A stretch of DNA of 39,135 nt from an uncultured Oscillospiraceae bacterium (GTDB lineage: Bacteria; Bacillota; Clostridia; Oscillospirales; Oscillospiraceae), in assembly GCA_944387625.1 (NCBI GenBank), contig CALXFQ010000010.1, forward strand, positions 1-39,135, written 5' to 3'. The notes under the pieces are model-generated. The model was given only the letters and a program-made list of their open reading frames with translations, searched no databases and was not told the DNA's origin. The position numbers and the translations under genes were made by a program. Of this stretch, positions 24,543 to 33,166 are shown in pieces (position 1 is the stretch's first letter; each line of letters starts with the position of its first letter).

Positions 24543-25651
24543 TGGACATTCAACAAGCCTGTCAGGCTTTTGAGCAGCTCCTGCTGGAACAGCAGGCAAG
24601 GATCGAGGGGATGGACGGTACCAAGACCGACTTTGCAACCAAAGCCCAGGTGACCATCGGGATCGTGGATGGGGACGGCATCGGGCCGATCATCACCAGT
24701 CAGGCCACCCGGGTGCTGGAAAAGCTCCTGGCCCCCCAGATCCAAAGCGGCGCCGTTAAGATCAGCATGATCCAGGGCTTGACCATCGAAAACCGGCTGG
24801 CCAAAAACAAGCCGATCCCGGACGATGTGATGGCGGCGCTTTTGCAATGTGACGTGATCTTAAAAGGTCCCACCACCACCCCCCACGGCGGCGCTTTGGA
24901 GAGCGCCAATGTAGCCATGCGCCGGGCGCTGGACCTGTATGCCAACTGCCGGCCGGTCTGTGTGCCGGAGGCAGGGATCGACTGGATGTTCTTCCGGGAG
25001 AACACGGAGGGCGAATATGTCCTGGGCAGCCGGGGGATCGAGCTGCCGGGGATGGCGGTGGACTTTAAGGTGACTACGGACCTTGGCACCCGGCGGATCG
25101 CCCGGGCGGCCTTTGAATACGCCAAAAACAACGGCAAGACCCATGTTTCCATCGTCACCAAAGCCAACATCCTGAAAAAGACCGACGGAAAATTCACCGC
25201 GATCTGCCACCAGGTGGCCCAGGACTATCCGGGCATCACCGTGGAGGACTACTACATCGACATCATGACCGCGGATCTGCTCAAGCCGGGACTGCGGGAG
25301 AAGTTCCAGGTGATCTTGCTTCCCAACCTGTACGGCGATATCCTCACCGATGAGGCCGCCCAGATCCAGGGCGGCGTAGGGACCGCCGGGAGCGCCAATA
25401 TCGGCGACCGCTACGCCATGTTCGAGGCGATCCACGGCTCCGCCCCCCGGATGATCCAGCGGGGCATGGGCGAATACGCCGATCCGAGAAGCATCCTCAC
25501 CGCCGCCGTACTGCTCCTGCGGCACATCTGCCGCGCCCAGGAGGCCCGGCGGCTGGAGGAGGCCATGGCCAGCTGTCCCCTCACCGTCCGCTCGGACGGT
25601 TCCGCCGCCACCTGTAAAGAATATGCCGACGCTTTGCTGACGCTTCTGTGA
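24539..25651 (+). CDS. icd: Isocitrate dehydrogenase (isocitrate/isopropylmalate dehydrogenase family)
   Basis: A 370-residue beta-decarboxylating dehydrogenase that would oxidise isocitrate to 2-oxoglutarate and CO2. The substrate loop is LESANVAMRRALDLYANCRP. Its S-x-N-x-x-x-R pattern is that of isocitrate enzymes, not isopropylmalate dehydrogenase. Also visible are RENTEGEY, LPNLYGDILTDEAAQIQGG with the metal-binding Asp, and FEAIHGSAP in the coenzyme region. It has about 35 extra N-terminal residues before the first strand (VTIGIVDGDGIGP). AAGGAGG precedes ATG at 24539, which overlaps the aconitase stop; 24542 is an alternative. Coenzyme preference is not certain, but NAD is likely from family and context. 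Last gene of the operon. Confidence 0.93.
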   Translation: MMDIQQACQAFEQLLLEQQARIEGMDGTKTDFATKAQVTIGIVDGDGIGPIITSQATRVLEKLLAPQIQSGAVKISMIQGLTIENRLAKNKPIPDDVMAALLQCDVILKGPTTTPHGGALESANVAMRRALDLYANCRPVCVPEAGIDWMFFRENTEGEYVLGSRGIELPGMAVDFKVTTDLGTRRIARAAFEYAKNNGKTHVSIVTKANILKKTDGKFTAICHQVAQDYPGITVEDYYIDIMTADLLKPGLREKFQVILLPNLYGDILTDEAAQIQGGVGTAGSANIGDRYAMFEAIHGSAPRMIQRGMGEYADPRSILTAAVLLLRHICRAQEARRLEEAMASCPLTVRSDGSAATCKEYADALLTLL

Positions 25652-25685
25652 CCAATGCCGCCCTGTCGAAACAGGGCGGCATTGG
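25652..25685 (+). terminator. Hairpin terminator of the citrate operon
   Basis: CCAATGCCGCCCTGT, loop CGAA, ACAGGGCGGCATTGG: a perfect 15-bp stem directly after the stop codon. The T-run behind it (TCTTGAAAATGTTT) is weak, so some read-through is possible. Confidence 0.7.
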
Positions 25686-25729
25686 TCTTGAAAATGTTTC
25701 TCATCTCTTCATACCTTATCCATATTTCT

Positions 25730-25750
25730 ATGGTAAAAAGGTCCTACCAT
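25730..25750. promoter_or_regulatory. Inverted repeat upstream of the ABC exporter gene
   Basis: ATGGTA, nine bases, TACCAT, ending 23 bases before the start codon. It could be an operator for an unlinked regulator or a small leader hairpin. I see no strong promoter: TTGAAA at 25688 has only a poor -10 partner (TACCTT). Confidence 0.4.
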
Positions 25751-25773
25751 TTCTAAATAAAGGAGCGAACGCT

Positions 25774-28380
25774 ATGCTCAAGCTAAAGGACATCGTAAAG
25801 GACTACGATGTCCGGTCCAACCCCGTCCATGCCCTGAAAGGCGTGAGCATCGACTTCCGGGCCTCGGAATTCGTGGCGATCTTAGGCCCCTCCGGCTGCG
25901 GCAAGACCACCCTGCTGAACATCATCGGCGGCCTGGACCGGTACACCTCCGGCGACCTGATCATCCGGGGCAAGTCCACCAAGGACTTTTCCGACCGGGA
26001 CTGGGACACCTACCGCAACCATTCGGTAGGCTTTGTGTTCCAAAGCTATAACCTGATCCCCCATCAGACGGTCCTGGCCAACGTGGAGCTGGCCCTGACC
26101 CTGTCCGGCGTGAAGAAGGCGGAGCGCCGCCGCCGGGCCACGGAAGCCCTGGAAAAGGTGGGTCTGGGGGACCAGCTCCACAAAAGGCCCAACCAGCTCT
26201 CCGGCGGCCAGATGCAGCGGGTGGCGATCGCCCGGGCGCTGGTCAACGACCCTCAGATCCTCATGGCCGACGAACCCACCGGCGCTCTGGATTCCGAGAC
26301 CTCGGTGCAGGTGATGGAACTGCTCAAGCAGATCGCCCAGGATCGGCTGGTGGTGATGGTGACCCATAACCCGGAGCTGGCGGAGCAGTACGCTACCCGG
26401 ATCGTCCGACTGCTGGACGGCCAGATCATCGCCGACTCCGATCCCTATGACGGCTCCCAGGAACAGGCGGTCCAGGAAAGCGGCAAGAAGCACGCCTCCA
26501 TGTCTGCCCTCACCGCCTTCTCCCTGTCGCTGAGCAACCTGATGACCAAAAAGGCCCGGGCGATCATGACCGCCTTCGCCGGATCGATCGGCATCATCGG
26601 CATCGCCCTGATCTTAAGCATCTCCACCGGCATCAACGACTATATCACCGGGGTGGAGCGGGACACCTTGTCCAGCTATCCCTTAACGCTCCAGTCCCAG
26701 ACCATGGACATGAGCGCCATGATGTCCTCCATGCAGGACCGGGAGCAGGTGGCAGACCCCAAGCCGGACCACATCTACTCCGCCAACGTGATGACCAACA
26801 TGATGGACATGATGTTCACCGGCTCCGCCACCAACGACCTGGCCGGCTTCAAGTCCTTCATCGAAAGCGGCGACAGCGGTCTGGAGCCTCTGACCAGCGA
26901 GATCCGCTATGTCTACTCCACCCCGCTGAACGCGTACAAGGCGGACGTTTCCGACGGCGTCTACCAGGTCAACCCCAGCAACGTGTTCAATGCTCTGGGC
27001 ATGGAACTGCAGGCCTCCGCCGTGGCGGAGAATATGAATGTGTGGCAGCAGCTCACTTCCAACCAGGACCTGCTGGAGAGCCAGTATGACATCCTCAGCG
27101 GCCGCCTCCCCACCGCCTGGAACGAGGTGGTGCTGATCGTGGACGAAAACGGGATGATCACCGACTACTCCCTGTATACCCTGGGGGTGCTGGACATCGC
27201 CGAGCTCCAGCAAGCCCTTCAGGACCATCTCCAGGGCGAGGACACCCAGCTGGATACCCAGATCCACGAGTATACCTACGCCGATTTCATCGGCATGGAG
27301 TTCAAGATCCTGCCCTCTTCCGACTACTATCGGGAGCAGGATGGGGTATGGGTGGATATGTCCGAAGATGAGCTGTATCTGACCACCAAGCTCCAGTCCG
27401 CTCCCGAAGTGGAGATCGTGGGCATCCTCAAACCCGGCAAGGGCAGCACCCTGGCCTCCCCCATGGGCGTGATCGGCTACCGGGAGGACCTGATGCTCCA
27501 CATGATCGACCTGGTGGACCAGTCGGCGGTAGTGGCGGCTCAGAAGGCCAACCCGGACACGGACATCCTGACCGGCCTGCCCTTCGCCACCGCCGATCAC
27601 GAGCCCGTGGTCTACACCATGGAGCAGATCCAAGCCATGATGCAAACGCTGCCCCAGGACCAGCAGACCACCATCCAGGGCTACATCCAGCAGATGACCG
27701 CCCAGGGGATGCCCCAGGAGCAGATCGCCGCGATGATCTCCCAGCAGTTTTTCAGCGCCGCCTCCACCGCCACCTATGAGCAGAACATGGAGGCCTTCGG
27801 CGTGTCCGACCTGGACGAGCCCAGCCAGATCCTCCTCTACCCGATCGACTTCGAGGCCAAGGAGGAGATCAACCAGCTCATCGATGACTACAACGCCAGC
27901 AAGCCCGAGGACGAGCAGCTGATCTACACCGATACGGTGGGGCTGATAATGTCCTCGATCACCACGATCATCAACGCCATCAGCTATATCCTGATCGCTT
28001 TCGTGGGGATCTCCCTGATCGTTTCCTCGATCATGATCGGCATCATCACCAACATCTCGGTGCTGGAGCGGACCAAGGAGATCGGCATCCTCCGGGCGGT
28101 AGGCGCCTCCAAGGGGGACGTGAGCCGGGTGTTCAACGCCGAAACGGTGATCGAAGGTATGGCCGCGGGCCTGGTAGGCATCGGCATGACCTATATCCTG
28201 ATCATTCCGATCAACTACGCCATCCACACCATCACCGGCCTGCAGGCCAACGCGGTACTGCCCCCTGCCGCCGCCGTCATTCTGGTGGCGATCTCCGTGC
28301 TGCTGACCTTTATCTCCGGCCTGATCCCTGCCAGAAGCGCCGCCAAGAAAGACCCGGTGGTGGCCCTGCGGACCGAATAA
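25774..28380 (+). CDS. ABC transporter, fused ATPase and FtsX-like permease (MacB-type)
   Basis: An 868-residue fusion. Residues 1-230 are a MacB/LolD-type ATPase with Walker A GPSGCGKTT (38-46), signature LSGGQMQR and Walker B ILMADEPTGALD. A first transmembrane helix (AFAGSIGIIGIALILSISTG) leads into an outside domain of about 430 residues that is rich in Asp, Gln and Met. Three further helices form the FtsX-like core, with GILRAVGASKGDVSRVF between the first two. MacB-type proteins drive mechanotransmission across the membrane and export peptides or lipoproteins, or give resistance to antimicrobial peptides. Fusions with the ATPase first are common in Gram-positive gut bacteria. ATG at 25774 follows AAAGGAG; a longer in-frame reading runs back into the terminator and is rejected. 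No periplasmic adaptor or sensor kinase is next to it. Confidence 0.9.
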   Translation: MLKLKDIVKDYDVRSNPVHALKGVSIDFRASEFVAILGPSGCGKTTLLNIIGGLDRYTSGDLIIRGKSTKDFSDRDWDTYRNHSVGFVFQSYNLIPHQTVLANVELALTLSGVKKAERRRRATEALEKVGLGDQLHKRPNQLSGGQMQRVAIARALVNDPQILMADEPTGALDSETSVQVMELLKQIAQDRLVVMVTHNPELAEQYATRIVRLLDGQIIADSDPYDGSQEQAVQESGKKHASMSALTAFSLSLSNLMTKKARAIMTAFAGSIGIIGIALILSISTGINDYITGVERDTLSSYPLTLQSQTMDMSAMMSSMQDREQVADPKPDHIYSANVMTNMMDMMFTGSATNDLAGFKSFIESGDSGLEPLTSEIRYVYSTPLNAYKADVSDGVYQVNPSNVFNALGMELQASAVAENMNVWQQLTSNQDLLESQYDILSGRLPTAWNEVVLIVDENGMITDYSLYTLGVLDIAELQQALQDHLQGEDTQLDTQIHEYTYADFIGMEFKILPSSDYYREQDGVWVDMSEDELYLTTKLQSAPEVEIVGILKPGKGSTLASPMGVIGYREDLMLHMIDLVDQSAVVAAQKANPDTDILTGLPFATADHEPVVYTMEQIQAMMQTLPQDQQTTIQGYIQQMTAQGMPQEQIAAMISQQFFSAASTATYEQNMEAFGVSDLDEPSQILLYPIDFEAKEEINQLIDDYNASKPEDEQLIYTDTVGLIMSSITTIINAISYILIAFVGISLIVSSIMIGIITNISVLERTKEIGILRAVGASKGDVSRVFNAETVIEGMAAGLVGIGMTYILIIPINYAIHTITGLQANAVLPPAAAVILVAISVLLTFISGLIPARSAAKKDPVVALRTE

Positions 28381-28450
28381 ACCATAGAGATCTCGCCCCG
28401 ACTGACCGCTCACAACTCCGCAGAGCACAGCGGCAGAAGGGAAAAAGCAA

Positions 28451-28490
28451 AAAAGAACGATGCCCGGTGATGCCTGGCATCGTTCTTTTT
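28451..28490. terminator. Bidirectional terminator after the ABC exporter
   Basis: AAAAGAACGATGCC (28451-28464) pairs with GGCATCGTTCTTTT (28476-28489), giving A/T-flanked stems that terminate in either direction. The 70 bases before it, after the ABC stop codon, hold nothing I recognise. Confidence 0.9.
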
Positions 28491-28507
28491 CAGTTCTATA
28501 GTTAAAG

Positions 28508-28541
28508 TTGGGGCCAGGCTCATCGCCTGGCCCCAAGTTTT
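28508..28541. terminator. Second hairpin between convergent genes
   Basis: TTGGGGCCAGGC, loop TCATC, GCCTGGCCCCAA, a perfect 12-bp stem, with GTTTTC on the plus side and CTTTAACT on the minus side. It probably serves the convergent PAP2 operon. Confidence 0.8.
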
Positions 28542-28558
28542 CATAGGATCGGTAATAT

Positions 28559-29140
28559 TCAGGCTTTCGGATGCCTTGCCTGGTAAGCCGCGAAGCCTTT
28601 TTCCACGATCAGCTTCCCCAGGAAGCCGAAGGCCACGCCCAAGATCACGGAAGCGATCACATCGGTGGGATAGTGGACATACAGGTACAGCCGGGAGAAG
28701 GCGATCAGGCAGGCAAGCACCATGGCGGCGATGCCGGCTTTTTTGTTGTACAGCAACAACACCGTAGCGCCTTCAAAGGAGGCGATGGTGTGGCCTGAGG
28801 GGAAGGAAAAGTCGTGCTGGGCCTCGATCAGAAGCTGGATGGTGGTGCCGTAGTGCTCCGGCACATAATCGTAAGGCCGGATCCGTCCCACCAGAGGCTT
28901 GAGGGTCACGTTGCACACCAGCAGGCCCAGTATCAGGGCCGCCCCCATGGCAAGGCCCGTCTTCCGGGTCTTGGGAAAGAACAACAGCACCACCGCGATG
29001 GCGATCCACACCAGGCCGCTGTCCCCCAGCACGGTGATCCAGGGCATCACCAGGTCCAGGAAGGGACACCACAGGTGGTCCTTGATAAAGTTCAAGATCG
29101 GCAGATCGAAGTATACTGCCAGATAGTCCCAAAAGCCCAT
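28559..29140 (-). CDS. PAP2-family membrane phosphatase
   Basis: A 193-residue membrane protein with about five hydrophobic segments and the complete PAP2 triad: KPLVGRIRP (KxxxxxxRP), FPSGHT, and SRLYLYVHYPTDV (SRxxxxxHxxxD). Such enzymes dephosphorylate lipid phosphates such as undecaprenyl diphosphate or phosphatidate at the outer membrane face. ATG at 29140 lies one base past the upstream stop and is served by GAGGAGG. It is the last gene of an envelope operon with a GT2-GtrA fusion and a phosphodiester glycosidase, so recycling of undecaprenyl diphosphate is the favoured inference. Confidence 0.92.
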   Translation of the reverse strand: MGFWDYLAVYFDLPILNFIKDHLWCPFLDLVMPWITVLGDSGLVWIAIAVVLLFFPKTRKTGLAMGAALILGLLVCNVTLKPLVGRIRPYDYVPEHYGTTIQLLIEAQHDFSFPSGHTIASFEGATVLLLYNKKAGIAAMVLACLIAFSRLYLYVHYPTDVIASVILGVAFGFLGKLIVEKGFAAYQARHPKA

Positions 29141-29141
29141 A

Positions 29142-30617
29142 TCATGCCTCCTCAAACAGGGCGTAGATGGTCAGAGGCTCGGTCATATGATCCTCCGGCA
29201 CGGTGATCGTGCCGTCCTCAGCCTGTTCCAGCTTGCCCTCCTGGAGGTACCAGCCCAGGAAGGTCTTGCCCTCGGGGGTCTGGACTTGGGGCGGCGTGAG
29301 CTGATTTTCCTCGGAAGATACCAGCATGGTCTGAAGCACCTGGTCCCCATCCATGAACTTCACCCGGATCTGGACGACCTGCTCCTGAACGCTCACGTTG
29401 GTCATGTCGATCACCTTCCAGGTATCGCCCTGCTTCTCCACGAAGAAGGTGGTGTTCAGCGGGAAGGTCTTGATGGTGCCATCAGTACGGGTCACGTTCA
29501 GGTCCATGACCAGCCGGGCCGAATACAACGTATCGCTGTAGCGATAGAACTCCTGGATCGTTTCCTCCCCGAACTCAAAGCCCAGGTAGCCCTGGAGCCA
29601 GGTGGCCATATGGGTGATGGTGTAGTAGATGTCGCTGGAGCTGTCGATGTACTGGCTCAAGGTCCCGGCGCCGATATTGCCGATCATGTACTTGCAGTAG
29701 TTCTGACCGATGGCCAGCACCCGGTCGTACTCGTCCTGGGAGATCTCCGGGGTCTGGATGTTCTGGGCGTAAAGGCCGGTGTCGGCGTCGTAGGTCAGCT
29801 CCACCACATTGCCCGCCTCATCCAGGGCCTGGATCTGCGGCTCGGTGAGCAGGCCCTCCACCTCCAGCTCCACGACCCGGTAGCCGTGGAGCCCCTCCGG
29901 CAGATGTTCCTCCGCCTCGGTCTGAACGGTCCGCTGGATGTACTCCTCCCCCAGCTCCACGCCGTTGACGGTGACGGTGGTGCCGGGAAGCACCAGGAAC
30001 CGATAGCTCCTATCCCGCTGGAAGCCGGTCTTGCCCCCCTCGTTCAGGGTGAACAGCTCCACCTGGTCCAACTGCCAGTCCGGGATCACCGCGTCCTCCC
30101 CTGCCTGATCGGTCATGGAGAAGGTGGCGAAATTGAAGTAGCTCCCATCAGCCAGGGTGGCCCGGATCACATACTTCTTGCCGCCGGTCAGACCGGCAGA
30201 GGTCTCCAGCATGGTGATCTCATGTTCCGCCACGGTCTTTTCCATGTAGGCGGTGTAATCCTCCACGTCCTCAAAGACCGTGTCCTCGATGCCGGCCAGC
30301 TCGTAAAGCTGTGCCCAGTCCGGGTCCCGGAAATACTCCTCGAACACCTTCTGGGACTGGCTGTCCGGCTGAGAAGCCTCAAAATCCACCAGCCAATCCT
30401 TCAACGCTCCCAGGCCGATCGTCAAGCCGATGGCAAAGGCCGCGATCACCGCCAGCCAGATCGAATAGAAGACGATCGTTCCGGTGGTCATCCGGCGGCG
30501 GGCCTTAGGCGGCCGCCGCTGGGGGGCTTTGAAGACGAGCTCCTCCTTCTCCGGGGCTTCCGTGGGAGCGGTCACTTTCTTTACAGGCTTTTCAGCCTCA
30601 TATTTTCCTCGATACAT
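29142..30617 (-). CDS. Membrane-anchored extracellular protein of unknown function
   Basis: A 491-residue protein. Residues 1-43 are a charged cytoplasmic tail with Arg/Pro clusters (RRPPKARRR), and one transmembrane helix follows (IVFYSIWLAVIAAFAIGLTIGLGAL). The rest is acidic and outside the cell. The middle has alternating beta-type stretches, and residues ~300-410 could be an NTF2-like fold (YSDTLYSARLVMDLNVTRTD, FFVEKQGDTWKVIDM). The C-terminus has a short Listeria/Bacteroides-repeat-like stretch (GKTFLGWYLQEG). I cannot name a family. It begins three bases after the phosphodiester glycosidase stop and sits just before PAP2, so it probably serves the same surface-glycan process. Confidence 0.8.
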   Translation of the reverse strand: MYRGKYEAEKPVKKVTAPTEAPEKEELVFKAPQRRPPKARRRMTTGTIVFYSIWLAVIAAFAIGLTIGLGALKDWLVDFEASQPDSQSQKVFEEYFRDPDWAQLYELAGIEDTVFEDVEDYTAYMEKTVAEHEITMLETSAGLTGGKKYVIRATLADGSYFNFATFSMTDQAGEDAVIPDWQLDQVELFTLNEGGKTGFQRDRSYRFLVLPGTTVTVNGVELGEEYIQRTVQTEAEEHLPEGLHGYRVVELEVEGLLTEPQIQALDEAGNVVELTYDADTGLYAQNIQTPEISQDEYDRVLAIGQNYCKYMIGNIGAGTLSQYIDSSSDIYYTITHMATWLQGYLGFEFGEETIQEFYRYSDTLYSARLVMDLNVTRTDGTIKTFPLNTTFFVEKQGDTWKVIDMTNVSVQEQVVQIRVKFMDGDQVLQTMLVSSEENQLTPPQVQTPEGKTFLGWYLQEGKLEQAEDGTITVPEDHMTEPLTIYALFEEA

Positions 30618-30620
30618 GAT

Positions 30621-31760
30621 TTACTCCTCATCCGCAGGCCGCACCATGAAAAAGGTGGGCATCCGCCGGGGCTTGGACTGCATCAGCGAATAGTTGTTGA
30701 TCATCTGGACCTGGCCCGGCTCGCCGTACAGGCCGTACTGGTCCCGGTACAGCATCACGGTGGAAGAGCCGCCGTCCAGGTTGCAGGCGTTCACAGCGCC
30801 GTACTCCACCATGATGTCGATGATGTCGGCGTAAGTACCGCCCAGAGAGCTGACCTGCCGGCCCTCGATGCACACGAACAGCACCGCGCCGTCAGCCCGC
30901 TGGCCGATGGCGGTCCGGGGGTTATAGCCGGAATTGGCGTTGTACTCCACTTCGTTGATCTGACCATTCATGATCAGCACCGGGCCGAACCGGCAGCCGT
31001 CCCGGATCCCCATCTCCATGGCCTGCTCGGCAGTCATCTCCTGGGACACCACCAGCACATTGTCCTTGGTAAAGCCCGCGAAACCCTCCTCCGGGGCCTG
31101 GAGGGTGATCTTGTCCCAGACCACCTTGCCGTCGGAGATCACCAAGCCCTCCGGGATCGAGCCGACGGTGGCGCTGGTGGAGCCGTTATCGTAAAATGCG
31201 CCGGCATTGATCGCGGCGATGGCCCCCTCCTTCTCGATCTGGTCCGTGATCCGGGTGCCCGGCACGTCCAGGGAGAATTCATCCGAAGAGGTGGCAAGAT
31301 ACACCTTGGAGGGGTCCCGAATGATCATCACATAGGCATTGTAGGTCTCTCCGAAGACCTTTTCGATCCGGACGCCATCGGGATGATCCTTCCACTCGTC
31401 GTTGTTGGGGTCTAAGATCGCGTCCGGGTCGATCTGGATCTTGTCGATATCGGTGGTGCCTTCCAGCTCCACCAGCTCGTCAGGCAGGCCGTAGAGGATC
31501 TCGTTGGTCTTCTCCTCTCCCAGGAACAGCGCCGGCACCCACTTTGTGGCGCTGGCCTCATGGAGAGAGTTGGTCAGGACTTTGCAGGCGGCCTCAGAGG
31601 GGCCGTTGAAGATCGTATCCAGCACCAGCCACAGGCTCACCACCAGCAGTATCAAGATCGTGAGAAGCATCAGCGCCGTCCGGCCCAGCACCGTCAGCAC
31701 CACGCGCTTGGTATTTCCGCTCTTCTTCTTCGTCATCGGCTTATCAGCGGTATTGATCAT
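30621..31760 (-). CDS. Phosphodiester glycosidase family protein (NAGPA-like)
   Basis: A membrane-anchored protein of about 379 residues with one N-terminal transmembrane helix (LTVLGRTALMLLTILILLVV) and an outside phosphodiester glycosidase domain (NAGPA/DUF2233 family). The family core is visible: INAGAFYDNGSTS, NPRTAIGQRADG and NLDGGSSTVMLYRD. Related enzymes uncap GlcNAc-1-phospho-6-mannose or hydrolyse sugar-phosphate diesters; bacterial members act on wall or surface glycans. The start is uncertain: ATG at 31772 has its ribosome site too close, and 31760 fits slightly better. It overlaps the end of the GT2-GtrA gene, so it is translated with it. Confidence 0.87.
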   Translation of the reverse strand: MINTADKPMTKKKSGNTKRVVLTVLGRTALMLLTILILLVVSLWLVLDTIFNGPSEAACKVLTNSLHEASATKWVPALFLGEEKTNEILYGLPDELVELEGTTDIDKIQIDPDAILDPNNDEWKDHPDGVRIEKVFGETYNAYVMIIRDPSKVYLATSSDEFSLDVPGTRITDQIEKEGAIAAINAGAFYDNGSTSATVGSIPEGLVISDGKVVWDKITLQAPEEGFAGFTKDNVLVVSQEMTAEQAMEMGIRDGCRFGPVLIMNGQINEVEYNANSGYNPRTAIGQRADGAVLFVCIEGRQVSSLGGTYADIIDIMVEYGAVNACNLDGGSSTVMLYRDQYGLYGEPGQVQMINNYSLMQSKPRRMPTFFMVRPADEE

Positions 31761-32868
31761 GATCGGATCCATCCTTTTTCAGAGTTCTATTTTTCGCGAA
31801 GACCCAACGCTGTTGGATCATAAAGCTGGCCAAGTACAGCGCCACCATCACCACGGTGTAGATCAGGCTCCGCAGGAACACCCGCTGGGCGCCGATCTGG
31901 AGCACCCAGTACATCCCGTCGGTGAGGGCCAGCTGAAGCAAAAGCTGCGGCACCGCAAGGGCATAATACCGGGCCAGGGCCTTGCCGGTGGGCACTTGAC
32001 TGCGGAACACCAGCTTCTTGTTCATGGCAAAGTTCAGCAGGGACGACACCGCCCGGGCGCCCAGGAAGGGCAGCACCTGGGGGATCCACCCCTTGGTATA
32101 CCGAAGCAGCCATCCCAGCAGGGAGAACACACCGATGTCCACCACCGCGGATGTGAGGCTCGACAGGGTGTAGCGGAAGAAATGGGCCAAGATCAGCTTG
32201 TAGATCCGCCAGGAGTCCCGGACCGCCCGGAAATGGGAGCTTTTGTTCTCCTCTATGTATACGGTCTGGATCTTCACTTCCCCGTAGGGGATCGCCCGCT
32301 CCTTCAGGGCCAGGAGCATATTGGTCTCATACTCGAACCGATCCCCGGACACCTGGCAAAACTCCTCCACCGCCGCCCTGGGGATCGCCCGCAGGCCGGT
32401 CTGGGTATCGGAGATGTTCATGCCGCAAAGCACCTTGAACACGGTGCAGGTGATCTTATTGCCCAGGCGGCTGCGCTTTGGCACATGGGGCAGGTCGAAA
32501 TCCCGACAGCCCAGGATCACCTGCCCGGTACGCTTCATCTCCAGGGCGCAGTTGCGGGTATCCTCCGGGTGGTGCTGATCGTCCCCATCCACCGTGATCA
32601 CCCCTATGCCCTGGGGCCGGTTTTCCAGGAACCAGCGGAAGGCGGTCTTCAAAGCGGCCCCCTTGCCCCGGTTCACTTCATGGTGCAGCAGCGTCACCTG
32701 GGGGTGGGCCGCCGCCGTTTCAAAATAATGCAGGTTCTGCGGCTGACTGCCGTCGTTGACCAGGATGATGTCTGAAAATCCATATTTCAAAAGGCCGTCG
32801 ATCACCCGAAGGAGCTTCTCGTCCGGATCCAGCGACGGAAGAACGACGGAGATATCCATAAGATCCAT
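31744..32868 (-). CDS. Bifunctional glycosyltransferase family 2 / GtrA family protein
   Basis: A fusion of about 374 residues. The N-terminal GT2 domain shows ISVVLPSLDPDEKL, VNDGSQPQN, NRGKGAALKTAF and the metal-binding VDGDDQHHPED, close to polyprenyl-phosphate glycosyltransferases. The C-terminal ~140 residues form a GtrA-like four-helix membrane domain (FRYTLSSLTSAVVDIGVFS to ALYLASFMIQQRWVF), associated with flipping or presenting lipid-linked sugars. Together they would load a sugar on undecaprenyl phosphate for surface-glycan decoration. AAGGGAGG lies ten bases before ATG at 32868; ATGs at 32877 and 32859 are alternatives, and the upstream frame extension is rejected as non-coding. 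It is first in the four-gene envelope operon. Confidence 0.9.
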   Translation of the reverse strand: MDLMDISVVLPSLDPDEKLLRVIDGLLKYGFSDIILVNDGSQPQNLHYFETAAAHPQVTLLHHEVNRGKGAALKTAFRWFLENRPQGIGVITVDGDDQHHPEDTRNCALEMKRTGQVILGCRDFDLPHVPKRSRLGNKITCTVFKVLCGMNISDTQTGLRAIPRAAVEEFCQVSGDRFEYETNMLLALKERAIPYGEVKIQTVYIEENKSSHFRAVRDSWRIYKLILAHFFRYTLSSLTSAVVDIGVFSLLGWLLRYTKGWIPQVLPFLGARAVSSLLNFAMNKKLVFRSQVPTGKALARYYALAVPQLLLQLALTDGMYWVLQIGAQRVFLRSLIYTVVMVALYLASFMIQQRWVFAKNRTLKKDGSDHDQYR

Positions 32869-32923
32869 CTGCTCCATGCCTCCCTTTTTTATCCTGCGCC
32901 CGGCACTTCGGGCGTGCGTTGTG

Positions 32924-32932
32924 AGTATAGCA
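32924..32932 (-). promoter_or_regulatory. Probable extended -10 promoter of the envelope operon
   Basis: On the minus strand TGCTATACT: an extended -10 (TG, one base, TATACT). No good -35 is seen at 16-18 bases. It lies 56 bases before the GT2-GtrA start. Confidence 0.5.
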
Positions 32933-33125
32933 TACATTGGTCCGCAAGGAAAGAGGGTATGTGGTTTTTTTCCAAGATCCACCCGCCGGCGGTCCCCGGG
33001 CCTGCTCCTACATCCCCGTATGGAGATACTATATCTGCTTTTTGTGAATGTTGCATGAACTCGACAACATATTTTTTTGTAGGATAACGAAAACATTTTC
33101 GCCCCTACCAACTTTGTCGAACGTA

Positions 33126-33134
33126 TGCTATACT
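33126..33134 (+). promoter_or_regulatory. Probable extended -10 promoter of the beta-CASP hydrolase
   Basis: TGCTATACT, the same nine bases as in the divergent envelope promoter, 32 bases before the ATG, again without a clear -35. Between the two promoters (about 32950-33120) I see a small CGAAAACATTTTCG palindrome inside GTAGG...CCTAC but no gene. Confidence 0.5.
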
Positions 33135-33166
33135 ATCCTTATCGAATGCGGAAGGAGTGAAGTCCC

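Noticed and set aside
29187..31415. A 742-codon plus-strand frame opposite the envelope genes
   Set aside because: It spans two well-supported minus-strand genes and is low-complexity (His/Leu/Gly-rich) without domains.
33061..33110. LexA-type SOS box from the CGAAAACATTTTCG palindrome
   Set aside because: The Gram-positive LexA consensus is CGAAC-N4-GTTCG, which this does not match; it also lies upstream of the predicted promoter.
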